DNA of 64,000 nucleotides from an uncultured Aquimarina sp. (GTDB lineage: Bacteria > Bacteroidota > Bacteroidia > Flavobacteriales > Flavobacteriaceae), in the NCBI GenBank assembly GCA_947499005.1, contig CANMML010000014.1, forward strand, positions 1 through 64,000, read 5' to 3'. The translations under genes were made by a program, and so were the position numbers. Shown one piece after another: positions 36,089 to 45,253 of this stretch. Below the pieces are notes generated by a model. That model ran no database searches, was not told where the DNA came from, and saw nothing but the letters and a program-made list of their open reading frames with translations. How positions within the stretch are numbered: position 1 is the first letter of the stretch; each line of letters opens with the position of its first letter.

Positions 36089-36302
36089 TTTAGTTTAGTT
36101 CGTTAGTTGTTTGAGAACTAAGTACGTTAATTTTTTTTGTATAAAATGGTGTTGTTAAGAAAGATATAACATTTCATTTATAGCTAAAGTAAATGCAGTA
36201 GGCTTATAGTAATTGGAGATTGCTGTAAAAATAGTTGCTATTGATCGTATTGCGAAGAATGAAAAGGACAAGTCGATAAAAATAAAAACTTGTCCTGTCT
36301 CG

Positions 36303-36387
36303 CAGAAGAGAAGGGATTCGAACCCTCGATACGTTTCCGTAAACACGCTTTCCAGGCGTGCGCCATAAACCACTCGGCCACTCTTCT
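36303..36387 (-). tRNA. tRNA-Ser (anticodon GGA)
   Basis: 85 nt. The acceptor stem AGAAGAG/CTCTTCT pairs perfectly over 7 bp with discriminator G. D-arm GCCGAGTGG, anticodon loop CTGGAAAGC (GGA), a long variable arm and the T-loop GGTTCGAAT are present. The 3' CCA is not encoded. It reads UCC and UCU codons. Confidence 0.95.
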
Positions 36388-36425
36388 ATTATTTGGAGGA
36401 CAAAAATATAAAAAGTTACGAGGTA

Positions 36426-37547
36426 TCAACGATAAGATTGAAACTTTAAACAGGTAGGTTCATTCATTTTAATTTCTTGCTCTGTTTTTGTGAGTAAACC
36501 TGTAGTTTGATCGCGTTTAAAGAATACAATATTATTTGTATTTCTATTGGCTACTAATAAAAAATTACCAGAAGGGTCAATGACAAAATTCCTTGGGTGG
36601 TCTCCATGTGTAGATTGATGCCCTACTAATTCTAGGTTTCCATTCTTCGAATCTATTTTAAAAATAGCAATGGTATTCTCATTTTCCCAACGATTAGAAG
36701 TGTAAAGAAATTTACCATCAGGAGAAATATGAATGTCAGCCGATCCATAACTGTCTTGCTTTTTAGAATATGAAAAATCTGTATCAATTTCTTTTAATCG
36801 TCCTTTTTTATAGCAGTAACTAGATACCGTTCCATTTAATTCGTTAATTGTGTAAGCAAATTTTCCGTTAGGGTGAAACGTAAAGTGGCGAGGGCCTGCA
36901 CCTTCAGTTGTTTTTAAGGAATACTTTTTTGATACTTCAGGTTCATTTTTAGTCAGGCATATAGCATGAATTTTATCGAGACCCAAATCTTGGAGATACA
37001 GCAATTTACTATCGGGACTAAAATTAGCAGAGTGCACATGAGAAGCTTCTTGTCTGCTTTTCATGATACTATTTCCTTCAAATTTAAATACCGTAGGTTG
37101 TTCTTTTAGATTTCCATTGGAAAGAATATTAAAAACAGCACCACTAGATTGCGTATAATTCGAGATTGCCAATTTTTGATTTTTTCCATCAATAGCCACG
37201 TGACAAGGATTGTGTCCTTCGCTATTAAGTTGCTGTTTCAAATCAAAAGAGAGTGTTTGCGAATTAAAAGCGTATACACTTACTTTCCCTTCTTTTTCCC
37301 AGCCAAGATCATTACAAGTATATAAATAGGTTCCTTCCGAATTTAATTCAAAATACCCAGCATTTACAATATCGTCAATAGATGAAACTTTCGAAACATG
37401 ACCATTTTCAGTATCAAATTCAAATACTTGGATCCCTTCTCCTTTTTGATCTTTAGTATAGCCACCTGCAAATAAATAGGTCTTTTGTGCGTGCATGGTT
37501 ATTGAAAGTAAAAAGCTGATAGCAGAAAGAAACGAATAATACTTCAT
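36426..37547 (-). CDS. Exported lactonase-family seven-bladed beta-propeller
   Basis: 373 residues with a signal peptide (SFLSAISFLLSITMHAQ). The propeller repeats show as GYTKDQKGEGI, HPCHVAIDGKNQKLAISNY, GPRHFTFHPNGKFAYTINE, DIHISPDGKFLYTSNR and HPRNFVIDPSGNFLLVANR, typical of the YbhE/Pgl 6-phosphogluconolactonase-like family. Cytoplasmic members hydrolyse 6-phosphogluconolactone, but this one is exported, so its substrate is probably another lactone or it only binds. It stands alone, 39 bp from tRNA-Ser. Confidence 0.85.
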   Translation of the reverse strand: MKYYSFLSAISFLLSITMHAQKTYLFAGGYTKDQKGEGIQVFEFDTENGHVSKVSSIDDIVNAGYFELNSEGTYLYTCNDLGWEKEGKVSVYAFNSQTLSFDLKQQLNSEGHNPCHVAIDGKNQKLAISNYTQSSGAVFNILSNGNLKEQPTVFKFEGNSIMKSRQEASHVHSANFSPDSKLLYLQDLGLDKIHAICLTKNEPEVSKKYSLKTTEGAGPRHFTFHPNGKFAYTINELNGTVSSYCYKKGRLKEIDTDFSYSKKQDSYGSADIHISPDGKFLYTSNRWENENTIAIFKIDSKNGNLELVGHQSTHGDHPRNFVIDPSGNFLLVANRNTNNIVFFKRDQTTGLLTKTEQEIKMNEPTCLKFQSYR

Positions 37548-37618
37548 TGGTAATGGTTAAATGAATATGTAAGATATCAATATTTCTAGAAACCATTTAG
37601 AAATTATGATTGGGAAAT

Positions 37619-37652
37619 TATAGTACATCGAACGATACCGAAATGTACTATA
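37619..37652. repeat. Inverted repeat between lactonase and response regulator
   Basis: tatagtacat / atgtactata form a 10-bp perfect stem with a 14-nt loop. It lies 41 bp beyond the response regulator stop and may end that transcript, though no T run follows on the minus strand. Confidence 0.4.
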
Positions 37653-37692
37653 CTTAATTAGTATTTTTAGACACTCAAAATGAATGTATACT

Positions 37693-38382
37693 CTAAAAAA
37701 TAGTGTCTTTTACATCTTCGTAATATGTATTACTTATTGGTAATACAGTAGCATCCCCTAGGTGTAAATTTTTTCCTTTTAAAGCTGTTGCAAATTGAGT
37801 GTTAATGATGTAAGAACGGTGTATACGCATAAACTGCTCTTTGGGGAGTCTTGTCAGCAATTCTTTTAAAGACTGATTGCTCATGATTTTTTTATCTCCA
37901 GTATGATAAATTACATATTCACTATCACTTTCAATATAAATGATGGATGAAAATGATACTTTGTATAGGTCATAACCAGACTTTATTGTGATATGATTGT
38001 CACCTTCGATTTCTTGTGAAGGAGCACTCGTTAATTTTAATTTTTGAGTGGACTGTAAAAAACGATCAAACGTAATTGGTTTTAGCAAATAATCCACTGC
38101 ATTTAGGTCAAACCCTTCCAAAGCATATTCCGAATATGCTGTTGTAAATATTACTTGAATTTTATTTCCTAATAATCTAGCAAAATCCGTTCCTTTGATT
38201 TCGGGCATTTGAATGTCTAAAAAAATGACATCTATACTGCTCGATTTTATTAAGGGAATGGCTTCAATTGGATTTTCAAAATCATTTATAGCTTCTAAAA
38301 AATCTACTTTTTCGATATGGCTAAGTATCAATTGCCTTGCCAATTCTTCATCATCGATGACTACACATTTAAGCTTTTGCAT
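37693..38382 (-). CDS. LytTR-family response regulator
   Basis: 229 residues. The receiver domain has the acidic pair Asp10-Asp11, the phosphorylation site Asp56 (FLDIQMPE), and Lys in LLKPITFDRF. The LytTR DNA-binding domain spans about 130-229 (FSSIIYIESDSEYVIYHT, FMRIHRSYIINTQF). It overlaps the sensor gene upstream by 14 bp, so the two are one operon and a matched pair. Target genes are not evident; LytTR proteins bind paired direct repeats. Confidence 0.94.
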   Translation of the reverse strand: MQKLKCVVIDDEELARQLILSHIEKVDFLEAINDFENPIEAIPLIKSSSIDVIFLDIQMPEIKGTDFARLLGNKIQVIFTTAYSEYALEGFDLNAVDYLLKPITFDRFLQSTQKLKLTSAPSQEIEGDNHITIKSGYDLYKVSFSSIIYIESDSEYVIYHTGDKKIMSNQSLKELLTRLPKEQFMRIHRSYIINTQFATALKGKNLHLGDATVLPISNTYYEDVKDTIF

Positions 38383-39487
38383 GTCCTGTAAGTTCTAAGG
38401 TTACTTCATAAATACCCATAGCATCATTAATAATTAATTGATGCCTGTTGGGATACAAAATACTCAATCTTTTTTGGACATTCACATTACCAACACCACC
38501 TTGTTTATCAGTTTCCATTTTTTGTTGCGGAATACTATTTTTTACTTGAAAAACAATACGGTCTTTTTTTGAAATCAGTTGAATATCAATGAAATTTATC
38601 GGTTTCTCAATATTACTATGTTTAAAAGCATTTTCGATAAAAGGAATAAGAAGCATAGGGGCAATGAAGGTTTCTTCATTTTCTATGTCTTCACTAAAAG
38701 TAATATTGTACGGTTTACTACTTTTTAAAGAAAATAGTTTGATGTAATTCTGAATATATAAAATCTCTTTTCTAATAGGGACTTCAATATGCTCGCATTC
38801 ATATATAACATAGCGTAACATATCGGAGAGATAACTAATGCTTTTTTGTGTCTTTTCAGTATCTATAGCCGAAAGTGCATAGATGTTATTTAATGTATTG
38901 AATAAGAAATGAGGATTAATTTGAGAGCGCAGTAGTTTTAGCTCGGTTTTTAAATTTTCCCCTAGAATCTTATTTTTTTCTTCTTCCCGTTTTTGTGCTA
39001 GAATAAAAATTTCAATAGCCGTTGCTAAAATGATAGAAAGCGAAATGAATAAGACATTAATGATTTCTCTAGTAACGGGACGATCTACATTAAATGGAGA
39101 TGGTATATGATTAGGATCTAAATGTGGAGGCGGAGGAGGATGTGGAGTTCTATGATGTGGTTCACCCATTCTTGGTTTATCACTATTAGGTGGCCCCATA
39201 GGTTTGGGAATTAAACTCGCAGTAATAAATATTAATAACACCGAGTAGATTGCATATAAGACAAACTTTTTCTGTTGCAAAAGTTTGGGAGCTAATAAGA
39301 AAATGATAGTAGCAAGGCAACCAATTTGAGCAATCCATGTCAATAGATTGATAATTATAAAATGTTTATAGAGCCCTCGAGTCAATGTTAATAATGACCA
39401 TAACATTAACCATAATACTACTTGAATACTAAATCTCCAGATTGCTTTCATATAAAAAGGTAGGTATAGAGAAATACCAGATTTCAA
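38369..39487 (-). CDS. LytS-type sensor histidine kinase with His/Pro-rich loop
   Basis: 372 residues. Four transmembrane helices (about 16-36, 45-67, 76-92, 142-164) are followed by the His_kinase domain with phospho-acceptor His193 in QINPHFLFNTLNNIY and an ATPase domain with FIENAFKHS and GVGNVNVQKRL. Between helices 3 and 4 an extracytoplasmic loop (about 96-132) is rich in His and Pro (EPHHRTPHPPPPPHLDPNH), which may bind a metal ion; that is inference. It pairs with the LytTR regulator downstream. A 12-bp palindrome lies 47 bp before its start. Confidence 0.92.
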   Translation of the reverse strand: MKSGISLYLPFYMKAIWRFSIQVVLWLMLWSLLTLTRGLYKHFIIINLLTWIAQIGCLATIIFLLAPKLLQQKKFVLYAIYSVLLIFITASLIPKPMGPPNSDKPRMGEPHHRTPHPPPPPHLDPNHIPSPFNVDRPVTREIINVLFISLSIILATAIEIFILAQKREEEKNKILGENLKTELKLLRSQINPHFLFNTLNNIYALSAIDTEKTQKSISYLSDMLRYVIYECEHIEVPIRKEILYIQNYIKLFSLKSSKPYNITFSEDIENEETFIAPMLLIPFIENAFKHSNIEKPINFIDIQLISKKDRIVFQVKNSIPQQKMETDKQGGVGNVNVQKRLSILYPNRHQLIINDAMGIYEVTLELTGHAKA

Positions 39488-39639
39488 AATTAGAGCTTTA
39501 AGAAATATGACTCATTTTTTTTTACTTATTAGTTAAAACGTTTTACTGAAAAGTATAAGTGGTTCACTCAATTCTAAATTTCGCTTTTAAAGTTTTATGT
39601 AAATATGCCTAGATTTTAGTTACCAACCTACCCAAGACT

Positions 39640-39876
39640 ATGTTAGCATTTTTTTTAAAGAAAAAGACTTCAATTGCTACGGCTAATACTCACTCTACTG
39701 AAAGAATTGAAATACTTCAAGGTGTAGTAGAACAGCTAAGAGCACTTTATTTTGTTTCCAACTTCGATGATCAAGAACGCTCTTTGGAAACATTAGTGAT
39801 CATTTCAACAGAGTTAAAAAAGAAACCACATAAAATAGATTTCGCTTTTATTGAGAAAAAGGTGAATTACTTGTAA
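39640..39876 (+). CDS. Small conserved-looking protein, unknown
   Basis: 78 residues, no signal peptide and no membrane segment beyond a short hydrophobic N-terminus (MLAFFLKKK). The rest looks helical and charged (TERIEILQGVVEQLRALYF; SLETLVIISTELKKK). It has an ATG and a reasonable upstream spacing, and no competing longer frame overlaps it. It stands alone between the sensor kinase and the peroxidase. The following spacer (39877-40125) holds nothing I recognise. Confidence 0.5.
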   Translation: MLAFFLKKKTSIATANTHSTERIEILQGVVEQLRALYFVSNFDDQERSLETLVIISTELKKKPHKIDFAFIEKKVNYL

Positions 39877-40125
39877 CCTAATCTAGCTTAATCATTATAC
39901 GATATTAAGTATGAACTAGTAGTCCTCGAAGACCTGTTTCTGTTTTTTTGAGATTTATCAGATTAAACTTCACTGAATAATTGTTGTCGTTGGCTGAATT
40001 TAAATGTTAATTTACTGAATTACAGGTATTTGAATTAAACTATTTAATACATTGATCGTCATATAATTGTAAGAAAGCTGTAATAACCTGTTTTACATTA
40101 TCATTAACCTTAAATCTATATTCAA

Positions 40126-41361
40126 ATGACAAATTATATTAAAATATGGGGGACTTTTTGTTTGACGGCTGCTATTTTAACAAGCTGCCTTTCTTGTTCT
40201 TCAGATGATGGGAGCGACGAGCCGACAGTTGTAGCAGGACCAGAAGAAGTTGATGATACCGCAGAGGGAACAGTAACAGAGGAGACATCATCCATGTTGG
40301 AACAATATTTTGGAAGTCATATTGACCTAGAAGCGCTTTCCAATTATGCGAATCAATCTAAACCTAGTTATATCGTAAAAGATAATACAGGGAGTAATGA
40401 GATTACGAATGCAAAGGCTACTCTAGGACGCGTGCTTTTTTATGATAAACAGCTTTCTGTAGATAATACAGTCTCTTGTTCTAGCTGTCACCAGCAATCA
40501 ACAGCTTTTAGTGATATGGATTTAGTAAGCCAAGGAGTCAATGGAACTACGGGACGTCATAGTATGCGTTTGGTGAATAGTCGTTTTTCGGATGAGGTTC
40601 GTTTCTTTTGGGATGAGCGTGCCAATACATTGGAAGATCAAACAACCATGCCTATTCAAGATCATTTAGAGATGGGATTTAGTGGAGAAGATGGAGCCCC
40701 TTCTATTAAAGATTTAACTGAAAAGTTAGCCGATTTAGATTATTATCAAGAACTGTTTTCATTTGCATATGGTGATACTGCTATTACAGAAAATAGAATG
40801 CAGGAAGCGTTAGCTAATTTTATTAGAAGTATTCAATCTTTTGATTCGAAATATGATGTGGGTAGAAATAATGCAGGAAACGATGGGCAAGATTTTGCAA
40901 ATTTCACCGCAGAAGAGAATCGAGGTAAGCAATTGTTTTTATTGCCTCCAGATAGAGGAGGAGTGGGTTGTGCAGGATGTCACCGAGCACCTGAGTTTGA
41001 TATCGATCCAGAATCTCTAAACAATGGAGTTATAGGAATATTTGCTTCTAACGATATCGACCTCACCATTACTCGTTCTCCTAGTTTAAGAGATGTATTT
41101 AATAGTAATGGAGTGTTGAATGGAGCATTAATGCATGATGCAAGTAAAACAACTTTTAGGCAAGTATTGGAGCATTATAATGATATCGATGCTACAGGTA
41201 ATAACAATTTGGATAGAAGGTTAAGGGGAGGTCCAGGGCAAAATGGACAACAATTAAATATGTCGGAAGGTGATATGTTGGCTTTAGAAGCATTTATAAA
41301 AACGCTTTCGGGATCTGATATGTATACAAATCCAAAATGGAGTGATCCATTTATTCAGTAG
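40126..41361 (+). CDS. Di-haem cytochrome c peroxidase family lipoprotein
   Basis: 411 residues. Lipobox LTSC (Cys21) is followed by a Ser/Asp/Glu-rich tether. Two haem c sites are visible: CSSCH at 118-122 and CAGCH near 283. LGRVLFYDKQLSVDNTVSC and AFSDMDLVSQGVNG are the classic CCP/MauG sequence before and after the first haem; LRDVFNSNGVLNGALMHDASKTTFRQVLEHYN lies near the end. It would reduce hydrogen peroxide in the periplasm, or act as a MauG-like oxidase. Its electron donor is not in the window. Confidence 0.92.
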   Translation: MTNYIKIWGTFCLTAAILTSCLSCSSDDGSDEPTVVAGPEEVDDTAEGTVTEETSSMLEQYFGSHIDLEALSNYANQSKPSYIVKDNTGSNEITNAKATLGRVLFYDKQLSVDNTVSCSSCHQQSTAFSDMDLVSQGVNGTTGRHSMRLVNSRFSDEVRFFWDERANTLEDQTTMPIQDHLEMGFSGEDGAPSIKDLTEKLADLDYYQELFSFAYGDTAITENRMQEALANFIRSIQSFDSKYDVGRNNAGNDGQDFANFTAEENRGKQLFLLPPDRGGVGCAGCHRAPEFDIDPESLNNGVIGIFASNDIDLTITRSPSLRDVFNSNGVLNGALMHDASKTTFRQVLEHYNDIDATGNNNLDRRLRGGPGQNGQQLNMSEGDMLALEAFIKTLSGSDMYTNPKWSDPFIQ

Positions 41362-41379
41362 TTTTTAATTAAAAGATAT

Positions 41380-41463
41380 AGTCAGATTGAGCGCCGTCGA
41401 AATCTATTGAACATATAGGAATTTCGACAGGCTTAATAGATTTCGACTGCGCTCAATCTGACT
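41380..41463. repeat. Long inverted repeat with REP-like arms
   Basis: Arms 41380-41408 and 41435-41463 are 29 bases each and nearly perfect inverses (agtcagattgagcgccgtcg and onward). They could form a cruciform or a terminator between the convergent peroxidase and DUF4386 genes. The same core occurs at 29978-30004. Confidence 0.75.
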
Positions 41464-41491
41464 TATAATTAAGAGTTAATGTTTGTGTAGG

Positions 41492-42166
41492 TTACCAATT
41501 TTTTAGACGTGTTTCTTCTTTGGGCATTTTAGCACCAACTAAAATGATCCATAGTACAAATACCATCTCTCCAAGATTTAAGGTTTCAAATTTAGACCAA
41601 AGGCTGTAGTGATCTGGAGAAAGAATATTACCTGTTCCATAAATCGTATATCCAATTCCTCCAATGATAAGTGCTATTCCTACGATTTTAGGAAACAGTT
41701 CAGATTTATAAACTAAATACCCTAAAGGAAATAACCATAAGCCCCAAAAAATTTCTGCAATCCAAATACCTTGACTACTTAGTTTAAGGTAAAGCATCAT
41801 TTGATCAGGGTCGCTTACACTTAAAAGTGCTGCGGTATCATTAAAAGTATTTACCATCGCTATAGGCACTGCAATTAAAGACAGCACTACCATGTAAAGA
41901 GAAACCTCTTGATTTATAGATTTTAAAAGTTTATTTAATTGTAAAACAACAGGGATAAATAATAATTGGGTAATAAACCTACCGAGTATTCCTGCTCTGT
42001 AAAGGAATTCATTATTGACTAGATTATTTGTTGTAGCGTTGACATCTTCCCAATTGATTAATTTATTGGGGACATACATGATAGAAAAAATACCAATGCC
42101 CATCCATAAAAGGTAAAGTACCCTTAAGGTATTCGATGTTTGCTTGAGTGTCGAGTTCGTTTGCAT
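41492..42166 (-). CDS. DUF4386 family membrane protein
   Basis: 224 residues with six hydrophobic segments. The pattern LYLLWMGIGIFSIMYVP, GRFITQLLFIPVVLQLNKLLK, IAEIFWGLWLFPLGYLVYKS and FPKIVGIALIIGGIGYTI is that of DUF4386 proteins, which have no established function. It is a single gene between the REP-like inverted repeat and the terminator of the PspC operon. Confidence 0.8.
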   Translation of the reverse strand: MQTNSTLKQTSNTLRVLYLLWMGIGIFSIMYVPNKLINWEDVNATTNNLVNNEFLYRAGILGRFITQLLFIPVVLQLNKLLKSINQEVSLYMVVLSLIAVPIAMVNTFNDTAALLSVSDPDQMMLYLKLSSQGIWIAEIFWGLWLFPLGYLVYKSELFPKIVGIALIIGGIGYTIYGTGNILSPDHYSLWSKFETLNLGEMVFVLWIILVGAKMPKEETRLKNW

Positions 42167-42203
42167 ATAAAAGTTGTTGGTTAGTTGTTTTTCATTTTGA
42201 GAG

Positions 42204-42246
42204 AAAAACGAGCAAGGCTCCTTGCCCCAAATTAGGAGCCTGCTCG
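42204..42246 (-). terminator. Terminator of the padR-pspC operon
   Basis: cgagca and ggctcct pair with aggagcc and tgctcg, giving 13 pairs with one bulged A. On the minus strand the stem is followed by TTTTTCT. It lies 57 bp past the pspC-domain gene stop. Confidence 0.85.
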
Positions 42247-42302
42247 TAGGTAACTTAATTGTGAACTATGAAAAATGTAGAGGCTTATTTCTGTAAAGAG
42301 TT

Positions 42303-44039
42303 CTAGTCCGTATTTCCATCAATTTGTATCCCATTTTCATCGATGTTTAATTTAAAATCTTCGTTATTATCTTTTCCTTCTATGTGAATACCGCTTTCGT
42401 CAATCTTCAAATGGAATTTTTCATTGTTATCTCCTGTGAAGTTTAGATTAATGCCATTATCATTGATGTAATTCTCCTTATGATCATGATGCATAGTTTC
42501 GGAAGTATTGCAAGAAGTACAAATTAGCTTTTGATTTTCCATGGTCACATATTTTCCTTCCTTATGGTTTAAAGAAGTAGATTCATCCCATGCATTACGA
42601 TTCATTTGTGTCGTACTTTGATTCCCAATTACAGTCATGCCTTCTGGGATAAATAGATTGATATATAAGTGCTGGTTTTTCCATTCATTTTGAAAAGCCG
42701 TAATTGCATCTTTTGATAATATCAGTTTGTTGCCCTCTATTTTATAATCATAAGATATGGCTTCGGCATTTGCTTTGGCACTATCAAAGTTTTTTCCTCT
42801 TCCCAGCTTACTAATTTTTATGTATGCTTTCTCGTCCGAAGAAGGCTTTACATAAAGATGTGTTTTGTGGAGTAGTATTCTTTTTTCTCCAGCATCATAG
42901 TTTACAGAAAAACTATTATTTTCAAAGCCACTTCTTGATAAATTTGTTTCCTGAGTATCGGAAAGGTTCGTAAGAGCAGATATAGTTAAGGTATCTTTTG
43001 CAGTAAAAGGAAGCTCGGTAGTATCATGAATAAATGCTTGTTGGCTTCGCTCATTCACTTCTTTATAGATGAATACTCCAACAATAATTCCACTTAAAAA
43101 CCATAATCCAATAAGACTGAAAATGATAGGTTTGTTGATGGCTTTTGACCTTTTTAGTAATAGGCGCATTCCTAAAAAACCTAGGAAAAACATTGGTATA
43201 GCAACAAGTAAGAAAATAGGGAGTCCCATTAATTGGTATGGGATACCAATATTAGCTGCACTTAAGAAATCGTACCAATAATTTTCTCCTGCTTTAAAGA
43301 TGAAAATACTTGTAACCGTGATTAAACTTCCTATAATAACAACTGAAGCTATAAAGACAAGATATGCACCGAAGAATTTAATTAAAAATGTAAGGAGTTT
43401 TTTTAGTATTTCTCCGGCATTCTCAAAAAAAGTAGCAGACTTTCTTTGAATATTGTCACTGCCATCTCGTATTGACTGCCCAATATTATTAAGATTAACG
43501 GCTTGACCTTTCATTTCTAATTGCTCGGCAGTAGTGTTCGCTCTGGGTACAAAAAACCAGAATCCTAAATAGATCAAGATGAAACTTCCACTAGTAAAAA
43601 TGGTTAGTAAAACCCATGCTAAACGAATCCAAAAAGGCTCGATATTAAAATAGTGCCCTAACCCCGAAGATACCCCACCTGCATAAGCGTCATTTGCATC
43701 TCTATACAGTTTCTTCGCAGGATTACTTTCAGTATTAGTCTCAGCACTTTTTTCATTTATTGGAGCTTCTGTATCATCAATTTCATAATCTTCAGGTTCT
43801 CCCATGATAGCAATCACTTCCTCTACCATACCTGTGTTAATTACTTGATTTTGGAAAGCTTGTTTGTCAAAAAATAATTCGGCAATGCGCGCTTCAATAT
43901 CAGACATGATCTCACTTTTACCAGGATCATTTTTAAGAGACGCTTCTACGGCGTTTAAATATTGTTTTAGTCTGGCATAGGCTTCTTCATCAATATGGAA
44001 GAGAAACCCAGCTAAATTTATATCTACAGTTTTATTCAT
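42303..44039 (-). CDS. PspC-domain membrane protein with adhesin-like tail
   Basis: 578 residues. An N-terminal helical region (1-100) precedes the PspC domain (about 108-170: LYRDANDAYAGGVSSGLGHY, then a transmembrane segment). Three more membrane helices lie between 215 and 335. The C-terminal 240 residues are extracytoplasmic and beta-rich, ending with two similar repeats (GDNNEKFHLKIDESGIHIEG / DNNEDFKLNIDENGIQIDG). PspC-type proteins take part in envelope stress response. PadR is encoded 6 bp upstream, a common pairing in Flavobacteriia. Confidence 0.88.
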   Translation of the reverse strand: MNKTVDINLAGFLFHIDEEAYARLKQYLNAVEASLKNDPGKSEIMSDIEARIAELFFDKQAFQNQVINTGMVEEVIAIMGEPEDYEIDDTEAPINEKSAETNTESNPAKKLYRDANDAYAGGVSSGLGHYFNIEPFWIRLAWVLLTIFTSGSFILIYLGFWFFVPRANTTAEQLEMKGQAVNLNNIGQSIRDGSDNIQRKSATFFENAGEILKKLLTFLIKFFGAYLVFIASVVIIGSLITVTSIFIFKAGENYWYDFLSAANIGIPYQLMGLPIFLLVAIPMFFLGFLGMRLLLKRSKAINKPIIFSLIGLWFLSGIIVGVFIYKEVNERSQQAFIHDTTELPFTAKDTLTISALTNLSDTQETNLSRSGFENNSFSVNYDAGEKRILLHKTHLYVKPSSDEKAYIKISKLGRGKNFDSAKANAEAISYDYKIEGNKLILSKDAITAFQNEWKNQHLYINLFIPEGMTVIGNQSTTQMNRNAWDESTSLNHKEGKYVTMENQKLICTSCNTSETMHHDHKENYINDNGINLNFTGDNNEKFHLKIDESGIHIEGKDNNEDFKLNIDENGIQIDGNTD

Positions 44040-44045
44040 GATTTT

Positions 44046-44381
44046 TTAGTTTTTGTTTAAGTTGGTAATGTGTTGTACAGCGTTGGATAAGTCAGACCAA
44101 GTAGTGTGTAATTCTTCTAGAAATTGATCTCCTTTTGGGGTGATCGAATAATATTTTCTTGGTGGTCCCGAAGTCGATTCTTCCCATCGGTAACTCAGTA
44201 ATTCGGCATTCTTTAGTCTAGTCATTAACGGATATACAGTTCCTTCAACAACTAACATTTTCGATTCTTTTAACGTAGATAATATTTCTGCGACATAAGC
44301 ATCTCCTTGTTTTAAAATAGAAAGGATGCAATATTCGAGTACGCCTTTTCGCATTTGAGCTTTGGTGTTTTCAATTTTCAT
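44046..44381 (-). CDS. PadR-family transcriptional regulator
   Basis: 111 residues, PadR winged helix: MRKGVLEYCILSILKQGDAYVAEILSTLKE, then VEGTVYPLMTRLKNAELLSYRWEESTSGPPRKYYSITPKGDQFL. It is the short class without a large effector domain. It is the first gene of the padR-pspC operon. A palindrome at 44477-44489 close to its promoter suggests autoregulation. The usual effectors are phenolics or envelope signals, but none can be inferred here. Confidence 0.93.
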   Translation of the reverse strand: MKIENTKAQMRKGVLEYCILSILKQGDAYVAEILSTLKESKMLVVEGTVYPLMTRLKNAELLSYRWEESTSGPPRKYYSITPKGDQFLEELHTTWSDLSNAVQHITNLNKN

Positions 44382-44451
44382 TGGCTGCTTTTTTAGAATA
44401 TTTATAAAGGCTCATAGTCACAATTGTTCTCATCTGAGGTGTTTGTCTATG

Positions 44452-44489
44452 CAAATATATATCTTTAAAAAGGTATTATGTAATACATA
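44452..44489 (-). promoter_or_regulatory. padR promoter and palindromic operator
   Basis: TATATTTG (44452-44459, minus strand) fits the -7 consensus. The palindrome tatgta-a-tacata (44477-44489) lies over the expected -33 region and resembles PadR-type operators (ATGTA and TACAT half sites). The rest of the 44490-44824 spacer is AT-rich with no gene seen. Confidence 0.5.
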
Positions 44490-44824
44490 GTACTAAATTT
44501 TAATATTTTAAAAACTAATTTCAACAGATCTTTGTGAGAGATAATCTGCTATGTATGTTGATTTTATTGGAGTTTTTGTGAATTTTAATAGAATTAGTGA
44601 AGACAAAAAATATTTTAATACTCTGTAAAATATTTTTACAGATTTCATTTCAGTAGGAATAATAAAGACAACAAAAATTGTGAAAAGAGCATTCTGGAGT
44701 TCATTTTTAGCTAATATTTATGTGAATTTTCAAAGGATTGTATTTGATTTTAATAAGAGGAATTATGATTACGTACTTAAGTGTTTGTAATAGGATCGTC
44801 GATTTCTTACTTTAGAGTAAATAA

Positions 44825-45253
44825 ATGATTATGATTAGAATAGCGTTATTATTCCTGTTTGTTTTTTGTTTTAGTGGGCTTAGTGCACAAACTATAGAAG
44901 GAGCATGGGAAACGTATGACGATACATCAGGTAAGAAACGTTCTATAGTTTCGATTTATAAAAGAGGAGACTTATTTTATGGGAAGATTGTCAAGAAATT
45001 TGAAGGAACAGCCCCAGATTTATGTACTTCTTGCCAAGGGGATAAGCATAACAAACCTATTTTGGGAATGGAAATTATAGAGGGCTTAACGCTTAAAGGA
45101 GCTCAATATGGCGGAGGCACAATTACGGATCCCGAATCAGGAAATGTATACAAGTGTTATGTTGAATTGGAAAACGATAATAAGTTAAAAGTTAGAGGTT
45201 TTATTGGGTTTTCTTTATTAGGAAGGACACAGTATTGGTTACGGAAAAAATAA
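44825..45253 (+). CDS. DUF2147 family exported protein
   Basis: 142 residues with a signal peptide (IALLFLFVFCFSGLSAQ). The DUF2147 pattern is present: EGAWETYDDTSGKKRSIVSIYKRGDLFYGKIVK, the Cys pair CTSCQGDKHN, then GGTITDPESGNVYKCYVEL and KVRGFIGFSLLGRTQYWLR. These are small periplasmic lipocalin-like beta barrels of unknown ligand. A small hairpin (agagg.tactt / aagta.cctct, 45253-45278) follows the stop and may end the transcript. Confidence 0.9.
   Translation: MIMIRIALLFLFVFCFSGLSAQTIEGAWETYDDTSGKKRSIVSIYKRGDLFYGKIVKKFEGTAPDLCTSCQGDKHNKPILGMEIIEGLTLKGAQYGGGTITDPESGNVYKCYVELENDNKLKVRGFIGFSLLGRTQYWLRKK

Noticed and set aside
36155-36429. Two short minus-strand ORFs over the tRNA-Ser region
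   Set aside because: They overlap a well-folded tRNA with a perfect acceptor stem; the protein sequences have no domain and are products of the tRNA bases.
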